A stretch of 64,000 bases of DNA from Rubripirellula sp. GTDB taxonomy: Bacteria; Planctomycetota; Planctomycetia; Pirellulales; Pirellulaceae. Made by a program: the position numbers and the translations under genes. Below the pieces are notes generated by a model that had not been told where the DNA came from, did not search any database, and was given only the letters and a program-made list of their open reading frames with translations. The stretch spans positions 258,832 through 322,831 of the forward strand of contig JAAXJB010000039.1 in assembly GCA_012270065.1 (NCBI GenBank), written 5' to 3'. Positions 1-9,744 of this stretch are shown one piece after another. Position 1 is the first letter of the stretch. Every line of letters begins with the position of its first letter.

Positions 1-1
1 G

Positions 2-1792
2 GGCCATTCGTTAGAGAAGATGCTCAGGAGCATCACACAGTGGGACGTTGTGAATTGGATTTTTCCCAAGGCGCTCAACGCCATCGAGGCAGTCCACCAG
101 AAAATGTTTATTCACCGCGATATCAAACCGGCAAACATCTGGATTCAAAGCTCTTCAGGCAGGGCAAAAATCCTCGACTTTGGTCTTGCCATCGCTGGCA
201 ACAGTTTTGATCCCTTTGTTTCGCGGGGAACCCTGGTGGGAAGCCCAGGTTTTCTTTCGCCCGAGCAAGCCAGAAACGAAGCGCTCGACGATCGAACCGA
301 TCTCTACAGTCTTGGAGCTGTCCTCTTCATGATGTGCACCGGTGTGCTTCCACTGACCTCAGGCTCTATCTCCGGACAGTTGATAGCCATCATTTGCTAC
401 ACACCTCCCTCACTCATTGACATTGACCCAAGAATTCCTCCGGCCTTCTCGAGGCTGATTGACAGACTGCTACTCAAAGAACCAAAAAACCGTCCAGCTT
501 CGGCCATTGAAATTGCAACAACCCTGAAGCAAATCCAAAAAGAACGCGTTGACAGTCCAGCCATCCAAATTGTGATGAAACCGGATGGCGTGGAAAAAGC
601 TTCAAGGCGAAAAACCGGCGTTCCTGCAGAAAAGAATTCAAACGGAAATCGACTGATACGCCGGACGATTCTAATGCTGCTGTTTCTGGCGATCTCAGGA
701 GGCGCGTTCTACACTTTCATTCAGTTCAACTCCACTGGCAAAACGACTCAACCTGGTAACCAAAATCCCCAACTGAATGCCGTCCGACGTGTCACTGCAA
801 CCTCGCTGCGTGCATTGAATCTGGAAAATGGAGGATCGGGAAGCCGCAAGGTGATGAGTGGACAAGCTGCGAGATTCAAGTTGCGAATTGCAAATGAATC
901 GACTACACCTGCCGACGATCCAAGCGTCATCAACTCTGACGTCAAGATCGTTGCTCAAATCGCAACCCTTCTCAAACGTTCTGATAGCACCCGCGTGGAA
1001 CGCCCCACTTTTCCCAAAAAAATCCTGCTTTCGCAACTTCCCCGACGAAGTAGTTCGCGCGAGTTTGAGATTCAATTCCTAACTACCAATCTGAGATCCG
1101 GTGATTACGAAATTGAATTTCAACTTCAGACACCTGACGGTTCTGTGATTGCTTCCATCACCGACAAACTCGACATTCAGGAGGATCTTGCAAATACGGA
1201 CCTCCTCGGGTTCGAGATCCTCCGAACCTATCAGGGAAAGGGTGCCGACACGTACGTTCAGGACAAACTCAAAAATGACACGGGCGGTGAGAATATCATT
1301 CAGGCAATGCCGGGTCCCGAGCCACAGACGCAACACATCTATCTTCGTTTTGACCTTTCGAAGCTCCTGGAAGATAAGAAAGAGCTTGATCGTGCGCTGT
1401 TGTTGTTGACCGTGGCACCGGGGGGACAGCAGACAAATGCGCGATTCAAGGCGTACGGAATCACCACAAACCTTCCTCCGGAATGGCGGGAAACGGGCCC
1501 CATGCATTTGAACTGGGAAGCATCACCTTGCCGAGAGAACATCCGCGGGCAAAAGTACCTTGGTACTTTTGCCTTTGACAACACGAAGGACCGCCTCAAA
1601 AACAGCCCGGATGCCGTGCGTTTTGCAAGTCGTGAACTTGACGACTTCATTCGGGAAGCAAAGGGTACCACAGTCACGATCGCACTTTTTGCAGAATCAA
1701 AGTCAACGCGACCTTCGCGTTTCAAGTCCAAAGAGGCGCAGCCACGCGAGGCTCCGGCATTAGCGATTCGAAGACTGCGACCCAGCCCCTGA
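2..1792 (+). CDS. Ser/Thr protein kinase, C-terminal part (5' end outside window)
   Basis: Membrane-anchored eukaryotic-type Ser/Thr kinase. The frame is open from base 2, so the N-lobe (glycine loop, VAIK lysine) lies upstream of the window and the ATG at 20 is not the true start. Counting from that ATG, the catalytic loop HRDIKPAN is at about residues 32-39, DFG near 53-55, and SPEQ (APE equivalent) near 80. One TM helix follows at about 215-236. The roughly 350-residue extracytoplasmic tail contains, in its second half, a beta-rich stretch that resembles DNRLRE/disaggregatase-type domains (weak call). The kinase core is therefore cytoplasmic and the C-terminus outside. An ECF-like gene follows, a common planctomycete pairing. 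The kinase call is certain; the tail domain is tentative. Confidence 0.93.
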   Translation, partial: GHSLEKMLRSITQWDVVNWIFPKALNAIEAVHQKMFIHRDIKPANIWIQSSSGRAKILDFGLAIAGNSFDPFVSRGTLVGSPGFLSPEQARNEALDDRTDLYSLGAVLFMMCTGVLPLTSGSISGQLIAIICYTPPSLIDIDPRIPPAFSRLIDRLLLKEPKNRPASAIEIATTLKQIQKERVDSPAIQIVMKPDGVEKASRRKTGVPAEKNSNGNRLIRRTILMLLFLAISGGAFYTFIQFNSTGKTTQPGNQNPQLNAVRRVTATSLRALNLENGGSGSRKVMSGQAARFKLRIANESTTPADDPSVINSDVKIVAQIATLLKRSDSTRVERPTFPKKILLSQLPRRSSSREFEIQFLTTNLRSGDYEIEFQLQTPDGSVIASITDKLDIQEDLANTDLLGFEILRTYQGKGADTYVQDKLKNDTGGENIIQAMPGPEPQTQHIYLRFDLSKLLEDKKELDRALLLLTVAPGGQQTNARFKAYGITTNLPPEWRETGPMHLNWEASPCRENIRGQKYLGTFAFDNTKDRLKNSPDAVRFASRELDDFIREAKGTTVTIALFAESKSTRPSRFKSKEAQPREAPALAIRRLRPSP

Positions 1793-2048
1793 GTGGTTGG
1801 TTTCCACGTTCACAGCCATTGAATGCGACACAATGGAATCCGAATTTCGTGGATCGCTGACAAAGTATGTGCACTTCAGCGTCACAGGGCGGCATCCCCC
1901 CCAAGCAGCGTCCGCAGCATCAGACGCCTCATCAGGCTATCCAACCCCACCTCATTGGAACCAAATCATCCATGACTGCGACGTAATGCCCACCTTGAAT
2001 GGTCCAACGAATATTCAAGCATTGCCATAGAGTGGTTAAACTGAAGAG

Positions 2049-2747
2049 ATGTCTGATCCTTCACCGCAAACTGCGTTAAACGACTGCTCCGTCACACTGG
2101 TCCGAAGTTCTCAAGCGTGGTCCCAGGCTGACAGCGCCGCAGGATTCGTCCTGCGTTATCTGGCACCGATGCGTCGTCAGCTTGCCAGCCTGCTGGGATC
2201 AGCCGAACAAGCTGATGAAGGTCTGAAAATGATCATTGCGCATCTTGTCAGCGCCGGGTTCGGTGACGAAAAACATTACAGGCTGCGGGATTTTCTACTA
2301 CGAAGTATTCGATCTGCGACCCGTAAACGCCTGAAGGAAATTCCTGAGAGCAAAAGGCCCGAAATTGACTTTGATCAACTGCAAAGTGATTCAAGAGACT
2401 GGCTTCGATATTGGCGTGAGGGGCTTCTGGAAAGGGCTTGGAGGGCACTGGAACGAATAGAACATGCTGATCCAAAGCGACCTTTGTATTCGGTGCTGCA
2501 GTGTGCGACAGCTAATCCACAGGCAACACCCGGGATGCTGGTAATTCAATTGGCGACTGATATGGGCATCAACGTCGACGAGCAAAGTACCGAAACGCTG
2601 CTTTCCGAGGCACGAAAAGTGTTTGCGCAGCTCGTTGCCGACGAGGTAGCAGATACGCTGGAAAAACCGGACTCGAACGCCGTCACAAAAGAGATCAAAT
2701 CACTGGGTCTCAGCAAGGCATTTGTCGGAATCGCAGCGAAACCGTGA
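2049..2747 (+). CDS. ECF sigma factor-like protein associated with Ser/Thr kinase
   Basis: 232-residue soluble, helical protein. An N-terminal region (about 30-110) with an RLRDFLLRSIRSATRKRL stretch resembles sigma-70 region 2 of planctomycete ECF-like proteins. A central RAWRALERIE segment and a following helix-turn-helix-like stretch recall region 4. Such proteins often neighbour Ser/Thr kinases in planctomycetes, and here the kinase gene ends 256 bases upstream on the same strand. The canonical region 4.2 recognition helix is not obvious, so it may be a degenerate sigma factor rather than a functional one. No strong SD is visible; the ATG at 2049 is the first in frame. Confidence 0.6.
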   Translation: MSDPSPQTALNDCSVTLVRSSQAWSQADSAAGFVLRYLAPMRRQLASLLGSAEQADEGLKMIIAHLVSAGFGDEKHYRLRDFLLRSIRSATRKRLKEIPESKRPEIDFDQLQSDSRDWLRYWREGLLERAWRALERIEHADPKRPLYSVLQCATANPQATPGMLVIQLATDMGINVDEQSTETLLSEARKVFAQLVADEVADTLEKPDSNAVTKEIKSLGLSKAFVGIAAKP

Positions 2748-3085
2748 TAATCGACTGTGCACCTTGTTGACGACCAACTGACAGACAGGACAACACTTAC
2801 GCACTCAAACGAAATGGAAATATCGAGGTGCGGTGGCTACCTCCACACTGGAAGCTGACCGCGTCTGAGACAACAATAGACAGCTGACCTTCTGGTTTTC
2901 CATTCAGGGTATCCGTCATCCTGGCTCGGTACTGAATTTTCTATCGTCCAAAAACATCGCCTACCCGAAACCCTACCTTCCCCATGGCGTTGCAGGGTAC
3001 ATTCACAAATCAAATGCGTTTTTTCAACAGACCCGCCCGAAGTGAATCCCGCCCCATTCACTCCCAAAACGAAAGCAGATTGGAC
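2748..3085. other. Intergenic region, no gene seen
   Basis: About 340 bases between the ECF-like gene and the cytochrome-type gene. The upstream part of the ORF starting at 2984 lies here, but the signal peptide begins only at the ATG at 3086. No terminator, tRNA or convincing promoter pair was recognised. Confidence 0.4.
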
Positions 3086-4123
3086 ATGCACAAGTTCGCT
3101 CTCAAGCAAACTTTGTTGATGATCCTCGTAGTAGCGAGTGTTCTTTTCATCCCAGGCTCGGAAAGGTTATCCGCTGCTCAAGACGGTGATGCAGAAACAA
3201 GTGGAACAGCTCTCGATGCCGATGGGCATCTTGTCCAATTTGAACGTGACATCGCTCCGCTGCTCCGCAAACATTGTCTGGAATGTCATGGTCCTGACGA
3301 CGCAAAAAATGATTTCCGTGTTGATGACCGGGAGATCATGCTCGATTACATCGAACCCGGCGATGCGGCCGAAAGCACACTCTATGTCGATTACATGACA
3401 ACCGATGACGAAGATCTGCTCATGCCACCAAAATCACACGGTGGCCCCTGCTCGGTGACCGAACTGGCGTTGATCCAGGTGTGGATAAATGAGGGTGCGG
3501 ATTGGCCAGAAAACGTCTCCGTCTCCGAACAAGCCGAACCAGTCAAGGTCGAGACCCCCGAGAAGCTTTCGCTGCCCGAGCGGGTCTGGTTCGCGCAGGG
3601 CTTCCTTCATCCTGCAACAGTCCACTTTCCCATCGCACTCTTCACTTTGGGCGCTGGCTTTGTCGTACTCGGTTTAAAATGGCCGACATTGGGCAAACAG
3701 ATTCCATTGGCTTGTTTGCTTCTGGGAGCTCTTTCATCCATTGCTGCCACATTGATGGGCTGGGCATTGGCCCCCGAGCAGGGATACGGAAGCAACTGGA
3801 ATATCATGGAATGGGGCAGGGAAGTGGATGCGCACCGCTGGAGTGCTGTTGTTGTGACAATTTTCTCAAGTGTCTGCGCTCTCGTTGCGTTGGCTGCTGT
3901 TCGTTCCGATAACCAGAAATTGACCAAGCTTTGGAAAGCAGGACTGGTTCTTTGTGCGGCCATGGTTGGCGCAGTGGGGCACCAAGGTGGCGAAATGAGC
4001 TACGGAAAGGACTTCTACCCAAGAGCTCTGAGAATTCTCACGGGTACGGATGCTGAACCAGAACCATCGGTTGTAGATGATCAGCCAACAGCCGGTCAGG
4101 AACCCGCAGAATCGAACGAGTGA
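3086..4123 (+). CDS. PSCyt1-type cytochrome c domain / DUF2231 membrane protein
   Basis: 345-residue exported membrane protein. The ATG at 3086 is preferred to 2984 because a signal peptide starts there (KFALKQ, hydrophobic core to about 25, cleavage near LSA-AQ). Residues 45-135 form a planctomycete-type cytochrome c domain with the haem motif CLECH (Cys64, Cys67, His68) and the ILMPPKSHGG-like segment that usually supplies the distal Met. From about 170 there is a DUF2231-like part with FLHPATVHFPIAL and roughly four TM helices, ending in HQGGEMSYG. It probably binds haem c in the periplasm and is anchored in the membrane; the electron partner is unknown. The tail is acidic. Confidence 0.82.
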   Translation: MHKFALKQTLLMILVVASVLFIPGSERLSAAQDGDAETSGTALDADGHLVQFERDIAPLLRKHCLECHGPDDAKNDFRVDDREIMLDYIEPGDAAESTLYVDYMTTDDEDLLMPPKSHGGPCSVTELALIQVWINEGADWPENVSVSEQAEPVKVETPEKLSLPERVWFAQGFLHPATVHFPIALFTLGAGFVVLGLKWPTLGKQIPLACLLLGALSSIAATLMGWALAPEQGYGSNWNIMEWGREVDAHRWSAVVVTIFSSVCALVALAAVRSDNQKLTKLWKAGLVLCAAMVGAVGHQGGEMSYGKDFYPRALRILTGTDAEPEPSVVDDQPTAGQEPAESNE

Positions 4124-4232
4124 GACTGTTCAAGCAAATCGCTGAATGTCTTGCATGCCATTGGTGAATCGGTTGTCCAAATTGGCGTGGACGGAAACAA
4201 TTCACCATCCCGGACCGTTGTTTTATCAGCAA

Positions 4233-5378
4233 TCACGGCTGGTCGTTCAAAACGGAAAACCGGCGGCCTGCACTACCAATCTCGTCAACTCGCTGCATCG
4301 TCATCCAGGTTCCCGAATCCATTGACGCTCCCTCTTTCAATGCAATTCCATCAGCTTCTGCATGAATCGTGCGTAGAATGGAAACTGGTGTAGATGCAGC
4401 TGGGGCCAAAGGATAGTTCTCGCCGCGAGTGACGAGTAGCCAAGTATTTTCCCGGAATCCATTCAACGTTCTCTGACGGACTTGCTTCGACATGTTCGCT
4501 TGCTGCTCGGCAGTCAGGTTTCCATTCGCTTGGATCTTCCGTGCAAGTTTCTGAGTCTCGCTCAAATCATAAGTAACCCAGCCGTACGGTGGCAGGTATA
4601 CCTCTAGCTTGCAGTGCGACGGAGAGCCCTTTTCGAACATTTGAAGCCCATAGAGAACTCGAGATGGAAATCCAATTTCCCTCGCAAAGGTACCACAGAG
4701 CCCATGGTAATCACTGCAATGTCCACGGCGATGGATCAAACCGTGAGCTGGATCAGCAGTCAATGAAGCATTGGCAGAATCATAGGTCAGGTTCTGGTCA
4801 ACCCACTCAATCGCCTTCATCAGCTGCTTCGATTTCCTGTCGGAGACGGAAAGAATCTGACCCACAACATGCTGGTAATCAGTCGCCCGACTGGACCGAG
4901 CATCCGGTTTTTGAAAAACCTCAAATGTCTCTGGCCATGAACCGGCTTTGACAACTTTGGCGTAATCCACACTCCAATCAACCTGTGCGATTTCAGCCGT
5001 GAATGTATGCTGAATCTCCAAAGCACCATCAGGCGACTCAATTTCAAAATAGGCAAATTCATTGCCGTAAGTTGGCTCCGTTGAGACTTTCGATGAAACT
5101 TTCCGTGGAAAGGTGCGGAAGCGGCTGTTTGTCACAACCTGATTGCCGGTCGTGGGTGGGATCGGTATCCAAACACGTAGTTTTTTTGTCTTAGCAGGAG
5201 CAACGATCGCTACACGAAAATCGACTTCAAATTTCGCACGGGCGGTTCGCGAAGGTGCAGTGCCCGAATCGGGTTTTTCACCGCCACCCGGTTGGTTTCC
5301 CAAAGCCTTCAGTGTGGAAGTGGGGTTCAAAATGCACACGACGAACAGACACAAAAAGACTGAAAACTTTAGAAACAT
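4233..5378 (-). CDS. Secreted transglutaminase-like cysteine protease/transferase
   Basis: 381 residues with an N-terminal signal peptide (hydrophobic core 5-20). A beta-rich domain (about 45-140) precedes a transglutaminase-like core. The catalytic triad is visible: Cys221 in RRGHCSDYHGLC, His255 in SPSHCKLEVY and Asp271 in WVTYDLS. Proteins of this fold in bacteria are usually peptidases or amidases rather than true transglutaminases, and the substrate cannot be told. It is transcribed away from ppk with about 200 bases between the divergent starts. Confidence 0.85.
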   Translation of the reverse strand: MFLKFSVFLCLFVVCILNPTSTLKALGNQPGGGEKPDSGTAPSRTARAKFEVDFRVAIVAPAKTKKLRVWIPIPPTTGNQVVTNSRFRTFPRKVSSKVSTEPTYGNEFAYFEIESPDGALEIQHTFTAEIAQVDWSVDYAKVVKAGSWPETFEVFQKPDARSSRATDYQHVVGQILSVSDRKSKQLMKAIEWVDQNLTYDSANASLTADPAHGLIHRRGHCSDYHGLCGTFAREIGFPSRVLYGLQMFEKGSPSHCKLEVYLPPYGWVTYDLSETQKLARKIQANGNLTAEQQANMSKQVRQRTLNGFRENTWLLVTRGENYPLAPAASTPVSILRTIHAEADGIALKEGASMDSGTWMTMQRVDEIGSAGRRFSVLNDQP

Positions 5379-5581
5379 GGAGATAAACTCTTGGAAACAA
5401 ATTCTGCGTGATTGCTGGAGCTTAACGGAAATGCACTTGGTCGAGTATTCTGGACGGAGTCCCGAAAATCAGGGACCAGAGATACACTCGAAATCCAAAT
5501 GCAGAAAACCTCTCTGCATCAATTGATAATAATGAACAAACACGATCTTTTTGAGCCCCTACTGCCTTAGCGGATTGCCCG

Positions 5582-7753
5582 GTGATTTCAAAACAAGCTT
5601 CAAATCAGAAGATCGTTCCCCCTCAAGGGAAAGATCTACCCGACACTCGTTTCATCAATCGGGAACTCAGTTGGCTCGAATTCAATGAACGTGTGCTCGA
5701 CCAGGCGGCTGATACAACATTACCACTGCTTGAGCGAGTCAAATTTCTTGCCATCAGCAGTTCCAACCTGGATGAATTCATGATGGTACGGGTTGGCAGT
5801 TTACAGATGCAGTACCAGCGAAATTCCATGGTGCGTGATGCATCTGGTCTGACCATCGGTGAACAGTTGCTGGCAGTAGCACACCGATGCGAGGTATTCG
5901 CTGATCGGCAGTACCGTATTCTGTCGGAATCTCTGGAACCGACACTTGCAGAGCACAAAATCCGCCGCATTGATTTGAACAATTGCAACGAGCGATGCAT
6001 TGAGGCTGCCGAGAAACGTTTTCGGAATGATGTATTGGCCGTCATTTCTCCTCAAGCCATTTTTGAGGAACGACCGTTTCCGTTGTTGCAGGGACTCGGA
6101 GTTCATCTATGCGTTCGCTTGAAAGCGAGCCAACAGAACATTGCTGATTCGGAATCCAATTCATGGGAGTTTGCCGTCATCCCACTCGGTCGAACGGTCC
6201 CTCGTGTTGTCTTGATGCCCTCCGAACGGGAACACTCGTACCTGTTGTTGGAAGATTTGATCAAACATCACATCGGTGATTTCTTTCCCGGACGGGAGGT
6301 CGTGGAATGTGTTGCTTTTCGAATCACGCGAAACGCAGATATCGAACTGCAGGAAGATGCTGCTTCCGACCTCATGATTGGTATGGAAGAGGTGCTCGAG
6401 AGCAGGCGGCAATCACGGGTTATACGACTTGAATACAGTGATGACGCGAGTGATGCAACACTGGCTTTTCTGTCAGAAAAAATGCAATTGAGGAGTCAGG
6501 ACCTCTACCCGACAGCTGGCCCACTGGACCTCAGTTACCTCTTTACGCTTCATGGTCTTGAGAGTTTCGACGCTCTGAGAGACGAAGCATGGCCACCTCA
6601 ACGTGTCGCAAGTGTCGATCCTTCAGAAACGATGTTTTCATCCATCAGCAGAGACGACATTCTGCTGCTACATCCATACGAAAGCTTCGACCCGGTTGTC
6701 CGCTTAATTGAAGAAGCCGCCATTGACCCGGATGTACTTGCAATCAAACAGGTTTTGTACCGGACGAGCCGAAACAGTCCCATTGTCGCTGCGTTGAAAA
6801 GAGCAGCCAAAAACGGAAAATATGTTTCCGTGATTGTGGAACTGAAAGCGAGATTCGACGAAGCCCGCAATATCGAATGGGCTCGCGAGATGGAGCAGGC
6901 CGGAGTCCAGGTGATCTATGGAATTCGCGGATTCAAAACCCATGCCAAAATCTGTATCATTGTCCGCCGCGAACCACAGGGTATCGTTCGCTACATGCAT
7001 TTTGGAACAGGAAACTATAATGAAGTGACCGCGGGTCTGTATGGCGATGTCTCACTGTTGACCTGCAATGATGAATTGGGTTCTGACGCATCTGCCTTTT
7101 TCAATGCAGTCACTGGAGCCAGTCAACCACAGAAACTTCGGCACCTTGATTGTGCTCCAACGACATTGAGGCAAAGAATCATCAACCTGATCGATTCTGA
7201 AACCCAACGCTGTATCGAGGGCCAGAAAGCCGAGATATACGCAAAACTGAATGCTTTAGTTGACACCGAAGTGATTGACGCTCTTTATCGGGCAAGTCAG
7301 GCAGGTGTAAAAATCAGACTCAACATCCGTGGCGTCTGCTGCTTGCGACCCGGTGTACCGGGCCTCAGTGAAACGATTCGTGTCATTTCCATCGTTGATC
7401 GTTTCCTCGAACACGCACGCATCTTCTATTTTCGTCATGGTGGTGACTCCGAACTGTTCATCAGTAGCGCCGACTGGATGCCACGCAATCTGGATCGTCG
7501 CGTCGAGATCATGGTGCCCGTGGATAACCCTGACTGCAGGCAGAAGCTAATGAATTCGCTCTTCACATACTTCCAAGACACATGCAACTGCTGGGAAATG
7601 CAGGCTGACGGATCCTACACCCGTACGAAAACTGAAAAACAGCCAGTCCGTTCTCAGGAATTGCTTTATTCGCATGCATGCCAGGCCACGGAAGAAGTGC
7701 GCCAAAGGAGTCGGACAAGCTTCGAAACTCACGAGCCGCCAGAACATAAATGA
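5582..7753 (+). CDS. ppk1: Polyphosphate kinase 1
   Basis: Reversibly transfers the terminal phosphate of ATP to inorganic polyphosphate. The 723 residues match the family length. The N domain opens with RFINRELSWLEFNERVL. The autophosphorylated His is in FKTHAKI (His454), followed by MHFGTGNYNEVTA; the second conserved His is in FRHGGDSELFISSADW (His619). The start is GTG at 5582 with no clear SD; no better upstream start exists because the frame closes nearby. The gene ends in a perfect 16-bp tandem duplication that contains the stop codon. It converges with purB, with only 64 bases between. Confidence 0.97.
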   Translation: MISKQASNQKIVPPQGKDLPDTRFINRELSWLEFNERVLDQAADTTLPLLERVKFLAISSSNLDEFMMVRVGSLQMQYQRNSMVRDASGLTIGEQLLAVAHRCEVFADRQYRILSESLEPTLAEHKIRRIDLNNCNERCIEAAEKRFRNDVLAVISPQAIFEERPFPLLQGLGVHLCVRLKASQQNIADSESNSWEFAVIPLGRTVPRVVLMPSEREHSYLLLEDLIKHHIGDFFPGREVVECVAFRITRNADIELQEDAASDLMIGMEEVLESRRQSRVIRLEYSDDASDATLAFLSEKMQLRSQDLYPTAGPLDLSYLFTLHGLESFDALRDEAWPPQRVASVDPSETMFSSISRDDILLLHPYESFDPVVRLIEEAAIDPDVLAIKQVLYRTSRNSPIVAALKRAAKNGKYVSVIVELKARFDEARNIEWAREMEQAGVQVIYGIRGFKTHAKICIIVRREPQGIVRYMHFGTGNYNEVTAGLYGDVSLLTCNDELGSDASAFFNAVTGASQPQKLRHLDCAPTTLRQRIINLIDSETQRCIEGQKAEIYAKLNALVDTEVIDALYRASQAGVKIRLNIRGVCCLRPGVPGLSETIRVISIVDRFLEHARIFYFRHGGDSELFISSADWMPRNLDRRVEIMVPVDNPDCRQKLMNSLFTYFQDTCNCWEMQADGSYTRTKTEKQPVRSQELLYSHACQATEEVRQRSRTSFETHEPPEHK

Positions 7754-7772
7754 ACCAGAACATAAATGAACC
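7741..7772. repeat. 16-bp perfect tandem duplication over the ppk1 stop
   Basis: Unit agaacataaatgaacc occurs twice head to tail (7741-7756, 7757-7772). The TGA of ppk1 (7751-7753) is in the first copy. The unit length is not a multiple of three. It looks like a replication-slippage duplication. Confidence 0.95.
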
Positions 7773-7817
7773 AGCGGATGGTACTCACCGGCTTTCATCT
7801 GATAGCAGACCCTCGAG

Positions 7818-9245
7818 CTATAAAATTGACTCGGGTCTGTAGCTGACTACCTTGGGATAACGGTCCGTGACTTTCTTGATTCTCTGAAGAACCTGTTCAA
7901 TCTGGTTCTTCGCATTACCAGTGAATTGGGTTGGCTGCCCCATCGCAGTCTTTAACTGTTCCGCATCCATCGGAATCCTGCTATCAGCTGACAAGCGAGC
8001 GAGCAAATCGTTATCATCCCTGCCTGATTCACGCATCGCGAGAGCTGCAGCGACTGCATGCTCCTTGATTGCTTCATGGGCAGTCTCACGCCCCACTCCC
8101 GCCTTGACCGCTGCAACCAATATTTTGGTGGTGGCCAGAAATGGCAAGTACCGCCTCAGTTCACGATCAATCACGGCCGGATAGGCACCGAAGTCACTGA
8201 GCACAGTCAGGAATGTTTCCAATTGACCATCCATCGCCAGAAACGCATCAGGAATCGCAACACGCCGAACAACGCTGCAACTCACATCCCCCTCATTCCA
8301 CTGGTCACCAACGAGACCACCAAGCATACTGAGATAACCCCGTAGAATGACGCTGAATCCATCAATTCGTTCAGCGGATCTTGCATTCATTTTGTGCGGC
8401 ATCGCTGAAGAACCCACTTGCCCCGGTTTGAAGCCCTCGGTCGCGAGTTCCGCACCAGCCATCAATCGTAAAGTTCTGGCGAAGTTGGCAGGTCCGGATG
8501 ATAGCTGGGTAAGTGTCGATACCACCTCAAAATCAAGCGACCTCGGATAAACCTGTCCAACTGAATCAAGGCAATTCTGGAATCCGAGGTTTTCAGCTAT
8601 TCGGTGATCAAGCTGCTCAAGCTTGGATGCCTCACCTTGAAACAAGTCCAGCATATCCTGCTGTGTACCGACCGGGCCTTTGATACCGCGTAAAGGTAAA
8701 CGATCCAACACTTCCTCAAGACGCTGAAACGCCAACAGCATCTCCTCGGCAATGTTGGTGAAACGCTTACCGACGGTGGTGACTTGAGCGGGTACATTGT
8801 GACTGCGTCCAGCGATCGCCAAGTCAGCCGTCTCCAGTGCACGTTCCGCCAACAGGCCCAATGCCGCAACAGTTCGATCTCTTACCAGTACTAACGCCGA
8901 GCGAATCTGCAACTGCTCAACGTTCTCTGTCAGGTCACGAGATGTCATCCCCTTGTGAATATGCTCATGTCCAGCAAGAGCGTTGAATTCCTCAATCCGA
9001 GCCTTCACGTCATGCTTCGTAACCCGCTCGCGAGCGTCAATCGAGGCAAGATCCACTGACTTGGCGACTCGGCGATAATCCTCGATGACCTGATGATCGA
9101 CGGAAACACCCAAATCATTCTGCGCCTCGAGAACCGCGAGCCAGAATTCACGTTCGAGGATGACTTTCCCCGAGGGTGTCCAAATGTCGACCATGCCAGA
9201 ACTGGCATATCGTGATGCGAGTATGTTGGGAAAATCGTGTGACAC
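7818..9245 (-). CDS. purB: Adenylosuccinate lyase
   Basis: Cleaves SAICAR and adenylosuccinate in purine synthesis. The fumarase/aspartase signature is present as SSAMPHKMNARSAER, with GRSHNVPAQVTTVGKR and TSRDLTENVEQ also matching the family. I place the start at the GTG at 9245 (475 residues, beginning MSHDFPNILASRYAS): an AAGGAG box lies six bases upstream and the family N-terminus begins there, whereas the longer ORF from 9284 adds 13 non-conserved residues. purD is about 50 kb away, so the purine pathway is not clustered here. Confidence 0.96.
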   Translation of the reverse strand: MSHDFPNILASRYASSGMVDIWTPSGKVILEREFWLAVLEAQNDLGVSVDHQVIEDYRRVAKSVDLASIDARERVTKHDVKARIEEFNALAGHEHIHKGMTSRDLTENVEQLQIRSALVLVRDRTVAALGLLAERALETADLAIAGRSHNVPAQVTTVGKRFTNIAEEMLLAFQRLEEVLDRLPLRGIKGPVGTQQDMLDLFQGEASKLEQLDHRIAENLGFQNCLDSVGQVYPRSLDFEVVSTLTQLSSGPANFARTLRLMAGAELATEGFKPGQVGSSAMPHKMNARSAERIDGFSVILRGYLSMLGGLVGDQWNEGDVSCSVVRRVAIPDAFLAMDGQLETFLTVLSDFGAYPAVIDRELRRYLPFLATTKILVAAVKAGVGRETAHEAIKEHAVAAALAMRESGRDDNDLLARLSADSRIPMDAEQLKTAMGQPTQFTGNAKNQIEQVLQRIKKVTDRYPKVVSYRPESIL

Positions 9246-9744
9246 GACAGACTCCTTGAAATCGCCAAGCATGAGTAAAGGCACAGGGAAAAGGCAGAAT
9301 GTAAGTTTCTGCCACGAAAGTGAGTAGACGGTGTTGAATCACCTTTTTTGCGGATGGTGAAAACACAAAAAAACCCGTATTTCAGGCATAATCTCCAATT
9401 TTTCCGCATGGAACCAGCAGCTAACCCCTGCAATCTGCCGAAAGAAAGAACGAGGGCGGACTTCTTCTTAAGGACTCTGGGTATGTTCCAATCGGTATTC
9501 CCTGATCCTGAAAGCCACCACCAATACCTTTCAGACTGCTCTGATGGCTGACCAAACGACCCCTCGGTCTAGGGGAGTCAGCCACCTCGTTGGATTGCCA
9601 ATTAGCAGTCTTTCCGGCTAAAACGGTGATGTAAGAAGCATGTGCCAGCCCTGATTGCGGATTGGATGATGGGCATTTTCTAATTTTGTCGGATTTTGAA
9701 TGTACAACCTCGTTAGTTCATTGCCTCGGATCAAAGCCGTCAGC
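9246..9744. other. Divergent intergenic region, no gene seen
   Basis: About 500 bases between the divergent purB and the secreted-protein gene. A short ORF at 9348-9551 (+) has no family features. The stretch cccctcggtctaggggag near 9570 can fold into a small hairpin without a U-run. Promoters for both genes must lie here, but none matches consensus well. Confidence 0.4.
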
